This document shows, piece after piece, positions 1 to 12,000 of a stretch of 64,000 nt of DNA; positions within the stretch are counted from its first letter, which is position 1, and each line of letters opens with the position of its first letter. Source of the stretch: Mermis nigrescens (lineage: Eukaryota > Nematoda > Enoplea > Mermithida > Mermithidae); contig JAVLUZ010000154.1 of the NCBI GenBank assembly GCA_036768485.1, positions 8,172,342 to 8,236,341 of the forward strand. Reading direction: 5' to 3'. Both the position numbers and the translations under genes were made by a program. A model generated the notes under the pieces. That model was not told where the DNA came from. It did not search any database and saw only the letters and a program-made list of their open reading frames with translations.

Positions 1-235
1 TAAAATTGTTTTGAAACCTACATGAACAGGAAATTAGCTTCCAATTCGCCAAGAAAGTAAATAGATGTCATTAATAGGTATCATCCGACGCGTAGCGCGG
101 GATAAATTTGAGAAATTATGGTCACTGACGGCCAAAAATCATTGCAAATTGCATATCCATTCTTTATCTCGTCAAATATTTTTGGCCAACGGGGGGGCGG
201 CCGCCCCCCCCCCGCCTTTCTTAAATCAGCCCCTG
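1..235 (+). mobile_element. hAT-like non-autonomous element, right end
   Basis: This stretch is closely similar, with gaps and substitutions, to the last 220 bases of the element at 40286-40887. It ends in the same CAGCCCCTG-type terminus. It contains a GC-rich ACGCGTAGCGCGG hairpin near 88 and a G/C-rich run near 190-215. The left part lies outside the window. No transposase is visible, so it is a defective copy. Confidence 0.75.
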
Positions 236-967
236 AAATGTAGCATTTTTATTAAAGGCCGAAAAAATTGCATCCCAGATGATAACGGAGAAAAGAATGG
301 CCGGTTATATTGATCAGTTGGAATCCGTCGTATACTTTGCCGGTATGTTGTAATTATATTCTAATATTCCTTTTTTACAACTGTAATGAAATTGAAAACG
401 GTAAAAATTATGTACATTCTTTATACATTCAATGTCTGTGTAGCACCGTTTTTATTTTTGTACGGGACAATGATTTACAGGCTCGTACAAAGATTTTTGG
501 TGCGATATTTGTACGTCTTTGTACATATAGTAGGCAGTTTTAGGCCGACGATTGTACAAAAAATTGAAGTTTTTTATACGAAAAAGAAAAGAGTGCTGTT
601 TACTTTATGTACAAATTTTAAGTCCATTCTGAGACATAATTGGAGGTCTTTATTTCTCTTGGTGGTTCCTCTTAGGAAAGTTCTCACCCTCTCCCCCAAA
701 ATTCCCTCTTCCCAGGAATTCGCGATTTTTCGAAAAAAAATTTTGAAATTCGCAGAAAATGTGCTGTTATATGTATGCACGCGTTTTTGAGTCGAAAGTG
801 TCAAATTTTCTAATTCATTTTTTGACCGATTTTGTTTTATTTAATCGAATTTATTTAATGTTTTCTTCGAATTTATGTGTTCTTCATCTCTAAAAAGATA
901 CAGCATTGTCACAAACGTCGAAAAATGATGTTTTTGACTGGGGATCGACCAAAGCTCCGTTTTTTCC

Positions 968-1030
968 TCCGGGCCGGAGCCGGAGCCGGAGCTCCGGCCA
1001 CTCTCACCTCCGGCCGCAGCCGGAGGCAGG
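968..1030. repeat. GC-rich CCGGAGC short-unit repeat
   Basis: A short run of CCGGAG/CTCCGG units stands out sharply from the AT-rich surroundings. A similar run lies at 4130-4235. Both sit inside diverged dispersed repeats rather than in a gene. Confidence 0.6.
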
Positions 1031-1262
1031 AGTTGAACATGAACTATTTTCACAATGGTCTTGTACATCATGTAAATTTTGTAAATTTTAGTGTTGTGTA
1101 TAGAGGCAGATGCTTGTCCACTTTTACGTTACTTCAAATAAGGGAAATGTGAAGGGGGTAGTGCACTCACGGCAATGGTGGAGGACGCTAAGTGCCCGAA
1201 CATCCTTGCTTAGTGGCTGAGGGGTCCGGACAATGCACAGTTTGGCCGGCGTGGCTCAGCCG

Positions 1263-1484
1263 CATAGATGGGCGCCACCAAAGTTCTGGGGGAGGGGGTG
1301 CAAAATTTTTTCAAAGGTCAAAAAATGGCCTTAAAAATGGTGGTATGGCGAAAAAACACCATTTTTCAACGTTTCTCATCGTGCACTATCCATTGGCATC
1401 AAAAAATTGCGAAAAAAAACAAAAAAATTCCAAAAATTGAATTCTGGGGGGGCTGCATACTCCCCACCCCGCACGCCCAGGTAT
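1263..1484 (+). mobile_element. F1 MITE copy
   Basis: The F1 family runs from CATAGRTGGGC through a G-rich block, a conserved AT-rich core and a second G-rich block to ACGCCCAGGTAT. The copy is flanked by GCTCAGCCG (1254-1262) and GGTCAGCCG (1485-1493), an 8/9 match read as a 9-bp target duplication. There is no coding capacity. Confidence 0.85.
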
Positions 1485-1929
1485 GGTCAGCCGGTCTGGG
1501 AAAAGACTCAATCAGAGAGTTTTTTTGAATTAAAATAAGTTTAAAAATTTTCACAGATATACTGAAATCGTGCGAAACGAGCATAACTTTTAATTAAAAC
1601 TAAAATTAAATTGAATTTAAATTGAAACTACTACAGTTTTTGGTCAATCTTGCAGAAAAATGTCCATTTTCATCTATTTTGACCTTTTATTTTGCCTGTT
1701 TTTCCAAAAAAAAATTTTCCTCTTTCCCTAAAGAACCCAAACTCGTTCAGTATGTATGTCTGATTTGGGGTTGGTCAGGTTTTAAGACTAAACACTACTC
1801 ACTGTCAGGCGATTATCAGCTATCGAGCATTTTCTGCAAGGTTTCTGGGGACGAAAGTAGGAAAGATACGAAAATTTTTGGACCATACATTTCTGTTGAA
1901 TACCCATTAAATTTCTAAATTAAAATTTC

Positions 1930-2343
1930 TAAATTTCCCTCAGATTAGAGTAAGGTTTGTTAACAAAACATGTCATGTGTATAAGCCGATTTTTCAAGAA
2001 CAATGATGCTGTACCTGCTAAGCTACTCTCAAATTTAGTATATAAGTATACGTGTTCTAGCTGTATGGCTAGTTACATTGGCGAAACTCGCCGACATTTT
2101 GGGAGTAGAATTGCAGAGCATACTGGCATCTCATTTGCTACAGGAAAGCCAATTCAGGGTGATAGCTTATCTGCTATTCACAAACATATCTCAAATAGCA
2201 ATCATTCAATTACATCAGATTGCTTCAAGATTATCAGTCGAGCATCCAACTCTTTTGATCTTTTAATCAAGGAGTCGTTGTACATAGCACGTGATCGTCC
2301 TATTCTCAACAATAAAATTTATAAATGTCTAATACGAAGTTGA
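1930..2343 (+). pseudogene. Penelope-like element fragment, GIY-YIG endonuclease domain
   Basis: The frame from 1957 gives a GIY-YIG nuclease with a short Cys motif. It reads LVYKYTCSSCMASYIGETRR, then RIAEH and a C-terminal ESLYIARDRPILNNKI. This order (Cys-containing linker, YIGET, R..EH, late Glu/Asn) is typical of the C-terminal endonuclease of Penelope-like retroelements. About 9 residues resembling the preceding linker (FPQIRVRFV) are in another frame near 1930-1960, so a frameshift separates the parts. No reverse transcriptase was found upstream. The fragment ends at a stop at 2341-2343 and an inverted repeat follows at once. It is a dead 5'-truncated copy; a domesticated nuclease is much less likely. 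Confidence 0.75.
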
Positions 2344-2804
2344 AACGATGTAAAAAGTCAATATTTTTGATTGAATCTTGTATTTTCAATGATGAAAACG
2401 ATTTAACGAGTCAAAATAAGCTAAAATTTCTAGGAAATTGACTCTTACCTCACTAAAGCTATTCATATATTATATATATTTTGATTATTTTCGTATTTGA
2501 CTTGCAAAAAGACCCGAACCCTGAATGAAATTTTTTCAAATTTAGGAGTTTTGCGCACACATTGGCGTGGGGGGTTGTGCCCCCAGAAGTTGAACCCCCC
2601 AGATTACTGTAGATCCCCAGAATTCTATTTTTAGTAACATTTTTGGCAATTTTGCTATACTGACCCCCAGAATTTTCTTGCTGCCCGCAAATGGTTTTGC
2701 CCCTCACTCAAGTCTGAACTTTGAGAAACAATGCAATCGTTTTCATCATTAAATATACAAGATTCAATCAAAAATATTGACTTTTTTACATCGTTTCATT
2801 TGGT
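2343..2804. repeat. Inverted repeat pair flanking a 340-bp spacer
   Basis: About 58 bases at 2343-2400 reappear in reverse complement at about 2746-2804 with only a few differences. The left arm begins immediately after the stop of the GIY-YIG fragment. The spacer holds an F1-type MITE (2557-2693). Confidence 0.8.
2557..2693 (-). mobile_element. Short F1-subfamily MITE
   Basis: A 137-bp relative of F1 with the same ends (ACACATTGGCG at one end, GCCCGCAAATG at the other) and a different core. Flanks GTTTTGCGC (2548-2556) and GTTTTGCCC (2694-2702) match 8/9, again a 9-bp duplication. It inserted into the spacer of the inverted repeat. Confidence 0.75.
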
Positions 2805-3443
2805 AACGTTTAAATTTAAACCAAATCTGCTAAATATACCCAAAAAAAGTAGAATAGTACGGAATTTCGGAAAAATTCCATCAAAAAGAAAATTACTAGA
2901 TGTCAAAAATGCTAGACAAAAATGGTTATCAATTGCATGCATTATTTTACAACAGTTGGTTAGCAATCATGATTAAATTACAGGAATAATTGCTTGGATT
3001 GGACTAAAAATATAAAATTATATAACATAATATGACAAAAATATAATACACACGATAAAAAATATATTACGAGTATATAATTCAAAAATAAATGATAAAA
3101 AACCGGAAAGTCACTCTTCAATTGATGAGCAATTTAAATGAGTTCTGTATATTCTTTAAATCCAGGGTTTCTATTTGAAATATAGTGAGAAATAGCATCA
3201 AAAATATCTGTACGTAGTTTACACCAAAACCAACGGACCTTTCAGTCTGAGCAGCTTACCGCACTACAATTCATAAAAAACCGTTTCTCTAACAAAATGC
3301 GGTCAAAAGCAGTTTATAATTTTTTCGCAGTTCATGTGTAAAAGTTCAAATTTTTCATCATAGTTTACATAAAAGTTCCAGAGTTTGAGCAATCTAAGAC
3401 CTCTTAAGACGAAAATGTCTAGGATATCAATATACTTGTGTCC

Positions 3444-3608
3444 ACACATGGGCGGGGGGAGTTGTATTCCCCCAAGAAGTTGAAATACCTACCCCCTCCC
3501 CTCCCTTCCGCAGATTACTGTAGGCTCCCAGAATTATATTTTTAGTAACATTTTTGGCGATTTACCCCATCCTAACCCCCCTTAGAATTTAGATGCTGCC
3601 CATTTATG
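3444..3608 (-). mobile_element. Short F1-subfamily MITE, diverged
   Basis: This resembles the copy at 2557-2693 in its ends (ACACATGGGCG, GCCCATTTATG) and in a shared core containing ATTACTGTAG. The expected 9-bp flanking repeat is too decayed to call (about 5/9). Confidence 0.6.
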
Positions 3609-3625
3609 GTTGTTATCCCTGCATG

Positions 3626-3829
3626 CAGGGGCGGATTTAGTGGGGGGCGGGTGGGGGGCGGCCGCACCCACCCCCATTGGCCCAAAATAGTGCGCAAAAT
3701 TAAGGATTTTTGAGCGATTTTTAGCGATTTTCTGGTTAAAACGGCAAATTTTTCCACCCAAGTCAGGGTTCCGCCCACCCCCCTCAGGGGTACCGCCCCC
3801 CCCTTAGGAAAATCCTGGATCCGCCACTG
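3626..3829 (-). mobile_element. hAT-like MITE (CAGTGGCGGATC family), 204 bp
   Basis: The copy begins CAGGGGCGGATTT and ends GATCCGCCACTG, which are inverted repeats of the hAT type. It is flanked by perfect 8-bp repeats CCTGCATG (3618-3625 and 3830-3837). It is the same family as 55386-55580, in the opposite orientation. Confidence 0.92.
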
Positions 3830-4129
3830 CCTGCATGAAATGCCAAAACTTTTGAAAATTTATTTATAAAATTAACAAGGTCACTCATTCTAATTTTGCA
3901 TACTACGTTGGGTCATCAGGAAAACTGCCGCCCTTGACCGCTCCTGGATCATTAAATCTACGATTATTCCTTAGAGCAATGATCTTGTTGGTTTGAAGCG
4001 TAATCATCTCATTCACCCATCTACTGCTTAATCATACAATTGCACAGCTGGGCTTATTGCTTGTTCATTGTTATATTTTGCTTCATGTTTATTGTTTGTT
4101 ATCGTTTTACACCAATTAAAGGTAAGAAA

Positions 4130-4235
4130 TTCCTCCGGCCTTCGGCCCCTCCTTTGTTCCTCTGGTTGCCGGAAGCCGGAGGCCCAAAAAAACGGCCGGA
4201 GGAGCCGGAGCCCCGGCCGGTCCGTATTTTTAACG
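4130..4235. repeat. GC-rich CCGGAGC short-unit repeat
   Basis: A second run of CCGGAG/GCCGGA units, comparable to 968-1030. No gene is associated with it. Confidence 0.55.
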
Positions 4236-4413
4236 CGTATCCGACTTTATTCGAGTGCAACCAGATTAAATGAAAAATATTCAGTTTAAAATCGGATCGG
4301 TCAAAATTTTTTGGAGTCTTACAAGTTTATTGATTCACTAATATATACATTTAATAATAAATCTGGCTTTGCGTCAAAACGTGGTTTATTTTTATTAAAA
4401 AAATCGAAAAGAA

Positions 4414-4485
4414 AGGGGCGACTCGGGTTTGAACCGGGGACCTCTCGATCTGCAGTCGAATGCTCTACCACTGAGCTATCACCCC
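4414..4485 (-). tRNA. tRNA-Cys (GCA)
   Basis: Read on the minus strand this is a full 72-nt cloverleaf. The acceptor GGGGTGA pairs with TCGCCCC with one G-U, the D-arm has TAGCTCAGTGGTAGAG, and the anticodon stem TTCGA/TCGAG holds the loop CTGCAGA with anticodon GCA. The T-arm has GGTTCAAACC. Internal A and B boxes are intact and there is no intron. T-rich DNA follows the 3' end, as expected for a Pol III terminator. It looks functional. Confidence 0.95.
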
Positions 4486-4839
4486 TTGTTTTGAAGAACT
4501 GTCTTCTTTCGATATGATGCAACGTGACGACGGGTTAATTAAAAACCCTCAATTACTACGTTTTCTTATTGATGGAAAAGCTGATGATCGCTACTTCGAA
4601 TTGGATAAATCATTATGTCGATCAGATGCTCAGATGCACACGATCGTGATCGGCAGGGGGAGTGTTCACGATTTTTTTGCTTTTCAAAAGACGTAAAGGG
4701 CGGGGCGTGGGTAAAATCCGGAAATGCAAATGGACAATGGGTAAAGTTCGGAAATGGAAAATGCAAAATTGGTAAAACCCGGAAATGGAAAAATGTGTAA
4801 AAGCCGGAAAACGGAAAGAGGAAAATTTTACATTTTCGA

Positions 4840-5830
4840 AGTTTTCCACTGAAAATGGTTCTTTTATAAAAGATTAGGCTGAAATCGTGAATATTTTGAT
4901 GTCTTCAGTTGAAATTTCTTATCTATTGTCAAGATGGAAAATCGCCGGGAAATGGGGAAAATCAGTAAAATCCGGTGAATGGAAAATAGAAACGGAAAAT
5001 AGAATTTTTTCAATTTTCAATTTTTTTGTACTGAAAATGGTTCTTTTATGAAAGATTAAGCTCCTGGATATTTTGATGTCCTTAGTTGAAATTTCCTATC
5101 CGTAGTCAAGATGGAAAATCGACGGAAAATGGAAAAAATGGGAAAAATCCGAAAAATGGAAACGGAAAATGGAAAATTTTTCATTTTCGAATTTTTTCAC
5201 TGAAACTGGTTCCTTTATGAAAGATTAAGCTAAAATCCTGGATATTTTGATGGCTTCAGTTGAAATTTCTTATCCTTAGTCAAGATAAAAAATCGACAGA
5301 AAATGGAAAAAATGGGTAAAATCCGAAAAATGGAAACGGGGAATTTTCTATTTTCAAATTTTTCACTGAAAATGGAAGCTGAAATCGTGGATATTTCGAT
5401 GGTTTTAGTTGAAATTTCTTATCCATGGTCAAGATGAAAAATCGACGGAGAATGGAAAAAATGGTTAAAATCCGAAATATGGAAACGGATAATTTTGATG
5501 TCTTTAGTTAAAATTTCGAATCCATGGTCAGGAAAATCGCCGGAAGATGGAAAAATAGGTAATATCCGGAAAATCGAAAAATTCGTAAAAATCCGGATAA
5601 TAGAAAATTTTCCATTTTCCAGCGATTTTTCACGTCGGCCATGGATGTAAAAGTTCAACTAAAGACATCAAAATATCCACGATTTCAGCCTAATCTTCCA
5701 TAAAAGAATCATTTTCATTGAAAAAATTCGAAAATGAAAAATTTTCCATTTTCCGTATTTTACCCATTTTTTCCATTTTCCGGCGATTTCCTATCTTGAC
5801 CATGGATACGAAGTTTCAACGAAAGACAGG
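4840..5830. repeat. Tandem repeat of about 180 bp with an inverted partner
   Basis: Units that start CACTGAAAATGGTTC recur at about 4849, 5030, 5208 and 5368, followed by a conserved stretch with GAAATTTC and AAGATGGAAAATCG. The block 5640-5830 carries the same unit in reverse complement, so the array is head-to-head. Short GGAAAATGG motifs repeat inside each unit. Confidence 0.75.
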
Positions 5831-5894
5831 GCGGAGAAGCCCCCGATGGAATCGTGTGCACAATAATATACATTTCCAGATTTTACTTTTCACC

Positions 5895-6160
5895 ACATCT
5901 GGGCGTGGGGGATTTGAGGGGTATGCACCCCTCTTCCGAGAAAGCAAAATACCCCCCAGAACTAAAATACTCCACCACAGAATTCACTTTTTAAAATTTT
6001 TTTTGGTTTTTTTCGCAATTTTTTGATGCCAGTGGATATTGCTCGATGAGAAACGTTGAAAAATGGTGTTTTTACGCCATGCCATCATTTTTAAAGCCAT
6101 TTTTTGACCTTCGAAAAATCTTGCACCCCCCTCCCAGAATTTTGGTGCTGCCTACGTATG
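5895..6160 (-). mobile_element. F1 MITE copy
   Basis: The copy begins ACATCTGGGCG and ends CCTACGTATG. Flanks CTTTTCACC (5886-5894 and 6161-6169) match 9/9. This is one of the cleanest 9-bp target duplications in the window. Confidence 0.92.
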
Positions 6161-6786
6161 CTTTTCACCCTTCTTCATGGTAATACCACATTTTTGAAGC
6201 ATTTTATTCGATATTGACTGCATTATTATATCGCTTTTTATGTAACGCTGGAAATGTAAAAATCAATCAATTTTGAGCGCTTTTTGAGTAAAAAATGCAT
6301 AAAAGGATTAATCGGAAAAATTTTGTCATCATTACTGCTTCTGTCCACAAAAATGATGTATAAAGCGTTCCGCCAACTCAAAATCACCCCCAGTGTGCAT
6401 TTGTGGTGACCAGATTTACCTGCATAAAGTGCAATTTTCATCTTTCTCCTTTACTATTTACATTTTTTCGTGTACATTGCTCAGTTAAACTTTACACATT
6501 ATGTATATGTAGCTAATGAAGCGCTAACTTGGTCGGACCATCAGATAGAAGCCATGTGCAATACGGTGAATGAAATTGTTGAGAAGATATCAAATGCTCA
6601 TCCTGGTTGGGTTGCACAAGCTATGGATTCGCATATGCATTGATTTTTGCGCGGATTTTCTCCCTCGTTCTGTTATGTTCATGTTTTACTACAATGTTAT
6701 GTACTTTGTATCATTGCATGTATGAAGTAAAATAGCTATATTAAAATTATGTATAGATACCTACCTCGACATACCCAGACATGCAA

Positions 6787-6905
6787 CGGCTTGAAATTTA
6801 AGGGTCACCTGGCCATTTTTAGGGGGGGTTGTATATGACCTCCAATTGGCTGAAAATGGCAAAAACGCCTAAAATTGGCCGAAAACGCGTTTTGGCCGAA
6901 ATTCG
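6787..6905 (+). mobile_element. F2 MITE, partial
   Basis: This contains the F2 start (ATGCAACGGCTTGAAATT), the GGCCATTTTTAGG block and the ACCTCCAATT motif. The rest of the element is lost or diverged. G-rich DNA of uncertain origin follows to about 7290. Confidence 0.6.
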
Positions 6906-7551
6906 GGCCGGGTGTCAATAACGTTATGACCTTCGTGGATAGGATATGACTATACGTGGACGGTGGGGGGGGGGGTCTTTGGGCCAGCGAGAAAATCTAG
7001 GGTCTACGGCAATCTGCGGGGGGTTATCAACTACTGGGATCTGCAAACCTTCCCCCATTCCCCACTACAGCATGCGTTCCGGATCAAAGGTGTGTAGCAT
7101 TGAAATTCCGCGGGGTGCATGATTTTTTGAAAGTCACAAAGTGGTTTCAAAAATGGCGAAAACGCTATTTTTAAATGATTCTCATCGAGCTCTAAAAGAT
7201 CGCGAAAAACGAAAAAAATTTTCAAAAATTAAAATCTTGGGGAAAGGGTATTCGGCCTTTCTGGGGGAATGGAGGGGCATACCTTACATGTGATCCGGAT
7301 CCCCAAAAGTCGATTAACCTCCAAAATTGAATTTTATGTGCTATTTTAGGCAATTTCATCCAATCGGACCCCGCAGTTGGCTGCTGCCTATGTATGGGGA
7401 GTACTAACTTTGAATTTGGGGATCCCCTATCTCCCCTGTTATGTACATGTTGTATTTACATACCCACATGCTCACGTAAGACGGAGTCTTCCACAAGTGT
7501 ACATCAAACGGGCGCACTCTGTGAAAGCTGCCGCCTTGCCTTTACCACGAG

Positions 7552-7722
7552 CATAGGTGGTCGGCACCAAAATTCTGGGAGGGTGCAAGATAGGTCAAAA
7601 ATGGCCTTTAAATTGGTGGTATGGCGAAAAAACACCATTTTTCAACGTTTCTTATCCAGCACTATCCATTAACATCAAAAAATTGCGAAAAACAAAAAAG
7701 TCAATTCAATTCGTACCACCGC
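7552..7722 (+). mobile_element. F1 MITE copy, internally deleted
   Basis: The 5' half is intact (CATAGGTGGTCGGCACC to the AT-rich core) but the second G-rich block is missing before GACCATGTGT. Flanking 9-mers TACCACGAG and GACTACGAA match only 6/9. Confidence 0.7.
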
Positions 7723-7960
7723 GACCATGTGTGACTACGAATAATTATAGTCTGTTTCACATAGCTTCGTGTATAACTTTTAAGAATTTTTATCGACATC
7801 AGTAAGCCGCCGAGGGTTGCGATAATTATATATCAGATCAATGCTATAATCGCAATCTGTCAGTTTATTGTAGGAGATACATAGTTTTAAAATTTATGAC
7901 CGAAATTGTGTGAAACAGACTATACATATGCAGATAATGATAGAAGCAGACATATACACC

Positions 7961-8212
7961 ACACGTGGGCGTGAGGGAGAGGGTGTTTGGCGTGAATGCA
8001 ACCCCCCAGAAGACCCAATAACCCTCCCATAGAATTCAATTTTTGAAAAGTTTTTGTTTCTTTCACAATTTTTGATGTCGAAGTGCTCGATGAGAAACGT
8101 TGAAGAATGGTGCTTTTCCGCCATACAAGCATTTTTAGGACCATTTTTTGACCTTTTAAAAAATCTTGCATCACACCCCCACAGAATTTTGCTGCTGCAG
8201 CGCCCACCTGCG
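7961..8212 (-). mobile_element. F1 MITE copy
   Basis: A full-length F1 copy in reverse orientation. Flanks ATATACACC (7952-7960) and GTATACGCC (8213-8221) match 7/9, with transitions only. Confidence 0.8.
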
Positions 8213-8786
8213 GTATACGCCTGCATGGATAGTCGCTTGGCATTTGGAGGACCTAGCCAAAAAGAAATCCTACCGACGTAATCTCCATCTGTCGGCTTAC
8301 GCTATTCAAGTCGATAAAATTTCTCAAAATTTATGCCCGAACCGTGAAACAGACTAAAGTATGTGTCAATTTAGCTAATTTTTGATAACATGAGTCATAA
8401 AACGAGTTCAATATAAATCACCATTTACCAAAAATTCTCAGGACTCAGTAATTCCTCCTTTAGAGCTACATTGTACATACATACTCTATATGTATGTATA
8501 GGGCAATCGATCGCGAAATCCTGCATAAACCTAACACTACTCCAAAACTTGCATGATTCAGGTTGCACATACAACAACGTCATTTTAATATGAGCAAAAA
8601 GTGTCATTAACCTCATAAAAACTAAATAAAAGTCAAACGAAACGGGCGGAAGTGTGCGATTCACCCGATAAAACCAACGAATTACGATTAAAACGAAACA
8701 CAGATGTCACATGGATAATTTTAACATATGTAGCATAAGTATTTTGGTCTGACGAAATTATCAAAGCAACACATAAAATCCGCAAC

Positions 8787-8792
8787 TTTATT
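8787..8792 (-). terminator. Polyadenylation signal of the erlin gene
   Basis: AATAAA on the minus strand, 28 bases past the erlin stop codon, in AT-rich DNA. A short 3' UTR is implied. Confidence 0.6.
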
Positions 8793-8819
8793 GATTAAAT
8801 AAAATCGAATCACACCAAT

Positions 8820-9008
8820 CTATTTCTTTTGGACGGGTTTCTTGGAATCGACTTTCGGGTTCAATTTCACATTTGGCGTGCAAACCGATTCTTCGTTGGA
8901 GTCGCGATTCCAAAACAAATTCGGAATGCTTTGGCCGTAGTATATTTTATTATTAGTGGCTATGGCCTCGATTCGCTTCAATTCCAGGTAGGATGGCGTT
9001 AAGAGCAG
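8820..9008 (-). CDS. ERLIN: Erlin exon 9 with stop
   Basis: 189 nt coding [33 protein letters not shown] and a lysine-rich tail ending PVQKK, then TAG. The acceptor CATTTAG is canonical. The tail after IPNLFW is divergent from vertebrate erlins, as expected for this region. Confidence 0.93.
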   Translation of the reverse strand: MLLTPSYLELKRIEAIATNNKIYYGQSIPNLFWNRDSNEESVCTPNVKLNPKVDSKKPVQKK

Positions 9009-12000
9009 CTAAATGTGTAGCAAAACAATCAAAATTACGAATAGAACTAGATTCAACTCCAGAAGCGAGCAGCAGTCAAATTCTGGAGGGGGTGTCCGAT
9101 GGGGCAAAAATCGCCACAAATAGCACCTAAAATTCTATTCTGGGGGTCTATCGATTTTGAGGGTCTATTGGGTTCCCGAGGGCGAGGGTCCACATCACCA
9201 GACCCCCACAACCATGTGTTTTCGACACCTAAATTTGTCAAGATCGGCTACTAATGGCTGACCATTTAAGCTCTAGCAAAGAAAAATGCTCCGATGGAAC
9301 AAAAAAAGGCGAATATACTTGGGATAACGGATTATTAGGGATGTAAAAGGAGGGGACAAGTCACAAAATCTGTTAAAAGTTCTCTATGCAACGCAAAAAT
9401 CGAAGTACATTCTGCGGCCTGCAGATTGAAATAAACTATTGAACCGAAATACGATTGAAATAGCAGCAACTTAGGCACTAGCTATGGGAAAGAAGATATA
9501 GTAAACTAGGAGCGACTTTTTACATGAAACAAACTACACGTAGGCAGGTAACGACCATAGGTGGGCAGCACCAAAATTCTGGGGGGTGAAAAAATGTTCA
9601 AAGGTCAAAAAATGGTCTTAAAAGTGGTCGTATGGCGAAAAAACACCATTTTTCGACGTTTCTCATCGAGCACTATCCAATGGCATAAAAAAATCGCTAA
9701 AAAAGCAAAAAAAATATTCAAAATTTGAATTCTAGGGGGGATATTTTGATTTCTGGGGGGGTATTTCAACTTCTGGGGGGAGGTGCATACCCTCCAACCC
9801 ACCCACGCCCACGTGTGGTAACGACCGAACCTGCAAAATTTTGCTACGGCCGACGCAGGCCGAATCTGTATACATTCTTGAGTCTTATTTCGATAAGTAT
9901 GTAGCATGACTTTGTGAACTAAGTCATAAATATGAAAGTTAACCTCGATGATATTTCAGGAGTTGGTATGAAATAATAGGAAAGCGTCGTTCCTTGTAAA
10001 AAGTTTATGCAAAAGCGCAGTCAATCCTCTTCATTAGCACTTATTTTATTGCTAGGCCTTCCATCTATAACAGCGGCTACCACGTATTAAGATTAGAACA
10101 ATCTCCTTTTGTCAAATTTTTTGTAGAGTTCTGAATAGATCTATACAGGACACTTCATTCATCCAATCATAATTTCATGCAGATAATTCTGATCAGGCTT
10201 AAATTTTAATTCATTTCTTATTCACTGAACTTAAAGATCTATTTTTTAAAATGCATAAAAAATTTACAGTTAGCAGGTAACTACATAAATTATGCATACC
10301 TGGATAATCAGAGGTGATCACAGGGAGGTAAAATCTAGGAATGTTTGATGTTTGCACTATTTTAAAGTCGAATCTACGACTCTTTTTGTGACAAATAGTT
10401 CAGAAAAGTGAACGGGCGCAAACAGCAAGGGAATTTTGTATCTCTGCTTTTTTGAGGCTTACAAAGATAAATAAAAAGTGCCATAAAATGATTTTCGCTT
10501 CAAATTGCATTAATGTGAGTCGCTTCGAAATTCCAAACTCAAAGCATATGTTTTACAAAAGGAAACCGGTAACAGGTTTATTAAGTGGGCGCGAAGAGCT
10601 AAAGATTTTTGAAATTTTCTGCTTCTCCTTAACTCAATTTCAGCATTATAAAGGCGGACAATACAGAAAAGTACTAAATCCGGTCCGGCATTTCTTTTGT
10701 TCTTATTCAGAGACAGGCAACAGTCTTTATGCTCGTGGAGAAATCTTAGTACAATACGTTGTGTAAGGTAAACTGAGGTTTTTGACCTTTAGTGGTAAAG
10801 TTTGGCCAATTTATGGGTTGCTAGCTGTAAAAAAATATAGAAATTCATTAATAAGGCGCAAACCGCCGAGAATTTTTGATATTTTTACGGTTATTTTCAG
10901 GTCGAATTTGCGGCTTTTTCCGCATTAAGCTCAAAAATTGTTTTGCAGCACCTTTCGTTTTTCACAATAGCCTGAGAGTTCTTGATTTTCTAAAAGCTTA
11001 GGTAATCCTTCTTCATACCCATATGGCCATGCTTGATATGTATTAATGTCAACATGCTTCTATATATCAGCATGGAGGTTGGGGAGGTGAGACAACGAGA
11101 ATCTGGCACTCCGCAGAATTTGGCAGATACCAGTATCAGATTTTTGGCATCTTTTTTTGCGATTTTCGCCGATTTCGCCCCCCCGCAGAATTCGGTTGCT
11201 GCCCATTGTGCATGCTTCCATTCAGATAATTTCTGTCAGTCCATAATTTTTAAAGACATTCGATTTCCATATTATTTCAACAAAAAATTGACGGATACTG
11301 AAATATAAGTTAATCCTTTGTCTTAAATATTATTCCTGACACTTCACTCAGATAAACTCCAGAATTTCAGATTGTTCAAGTATGTTAGTGCTTAATTGAA
11401 GTATATAACTTACTTTTCATCGGTAATTTGTCCTATATGCACTATGAGATGAAACAACTTTACGTAGTTAATGGATGCTTACTGTGTGTGTGTGGTTAAA
11501 ATTACTGTGGAGAGCAAACATATAATAGTTTCCTTCCCAAGGTCGAAAGTTCAGAGGGGGTGAAATCCCTAAATTTAAGACCACTAAAATTAGAGTTCAA
11601 GCCTTTTGTGCAGGTCAAATATGCAAAACGCTTAAAACATCCTATATAGCATGTTTTAATGTGAAAAACTGCATTTTTAACTACTTTTTGCCCATTTTGA
11701 CTAGTTTTGCCACTCTTGTAAGTAAAAATATAGGAATTAATCGAAAATTTTGACTTTTCAGACCATTTTAACTTCATTCTAGGTATTATATGGGTAAAAA
11801 ACCTAAATGTACTAGTCGGCGCGAAGCGCCGAAAAAGTTTTAACATCTGCGCTGCTTTTGTGCCCAAAAATCATTGCAGAAAACGTTTGATAGATCGAAA
11901 TCGTCTGACAGTGATTCAAGTCTCGAACCCTGAGGTGGGGATAATACATCCCCCACCCCCTATGGGAATGTGTGATACATATGTACCATAAATGTAACAT

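Noticed and set aside
386..790. 134-codon open frame at the left edge
   Set aside because: It spans a diverged hAT-like repeat with TTTGTAC motifs. No domain or splice support.
2731..2976. 81-codon open frame near the Penelope-like fragment
   Set aside because: It starts inside the inverted repeat arm and shows no domain. It may be a relic but cannot be supported.
7894..8243. Two overlapping minus-strand open frames over 100 codons
   Set aside because: They lie inside an F1 MITE. The same nonsense peptides recur at other F1 copies and carry no conserved domain.
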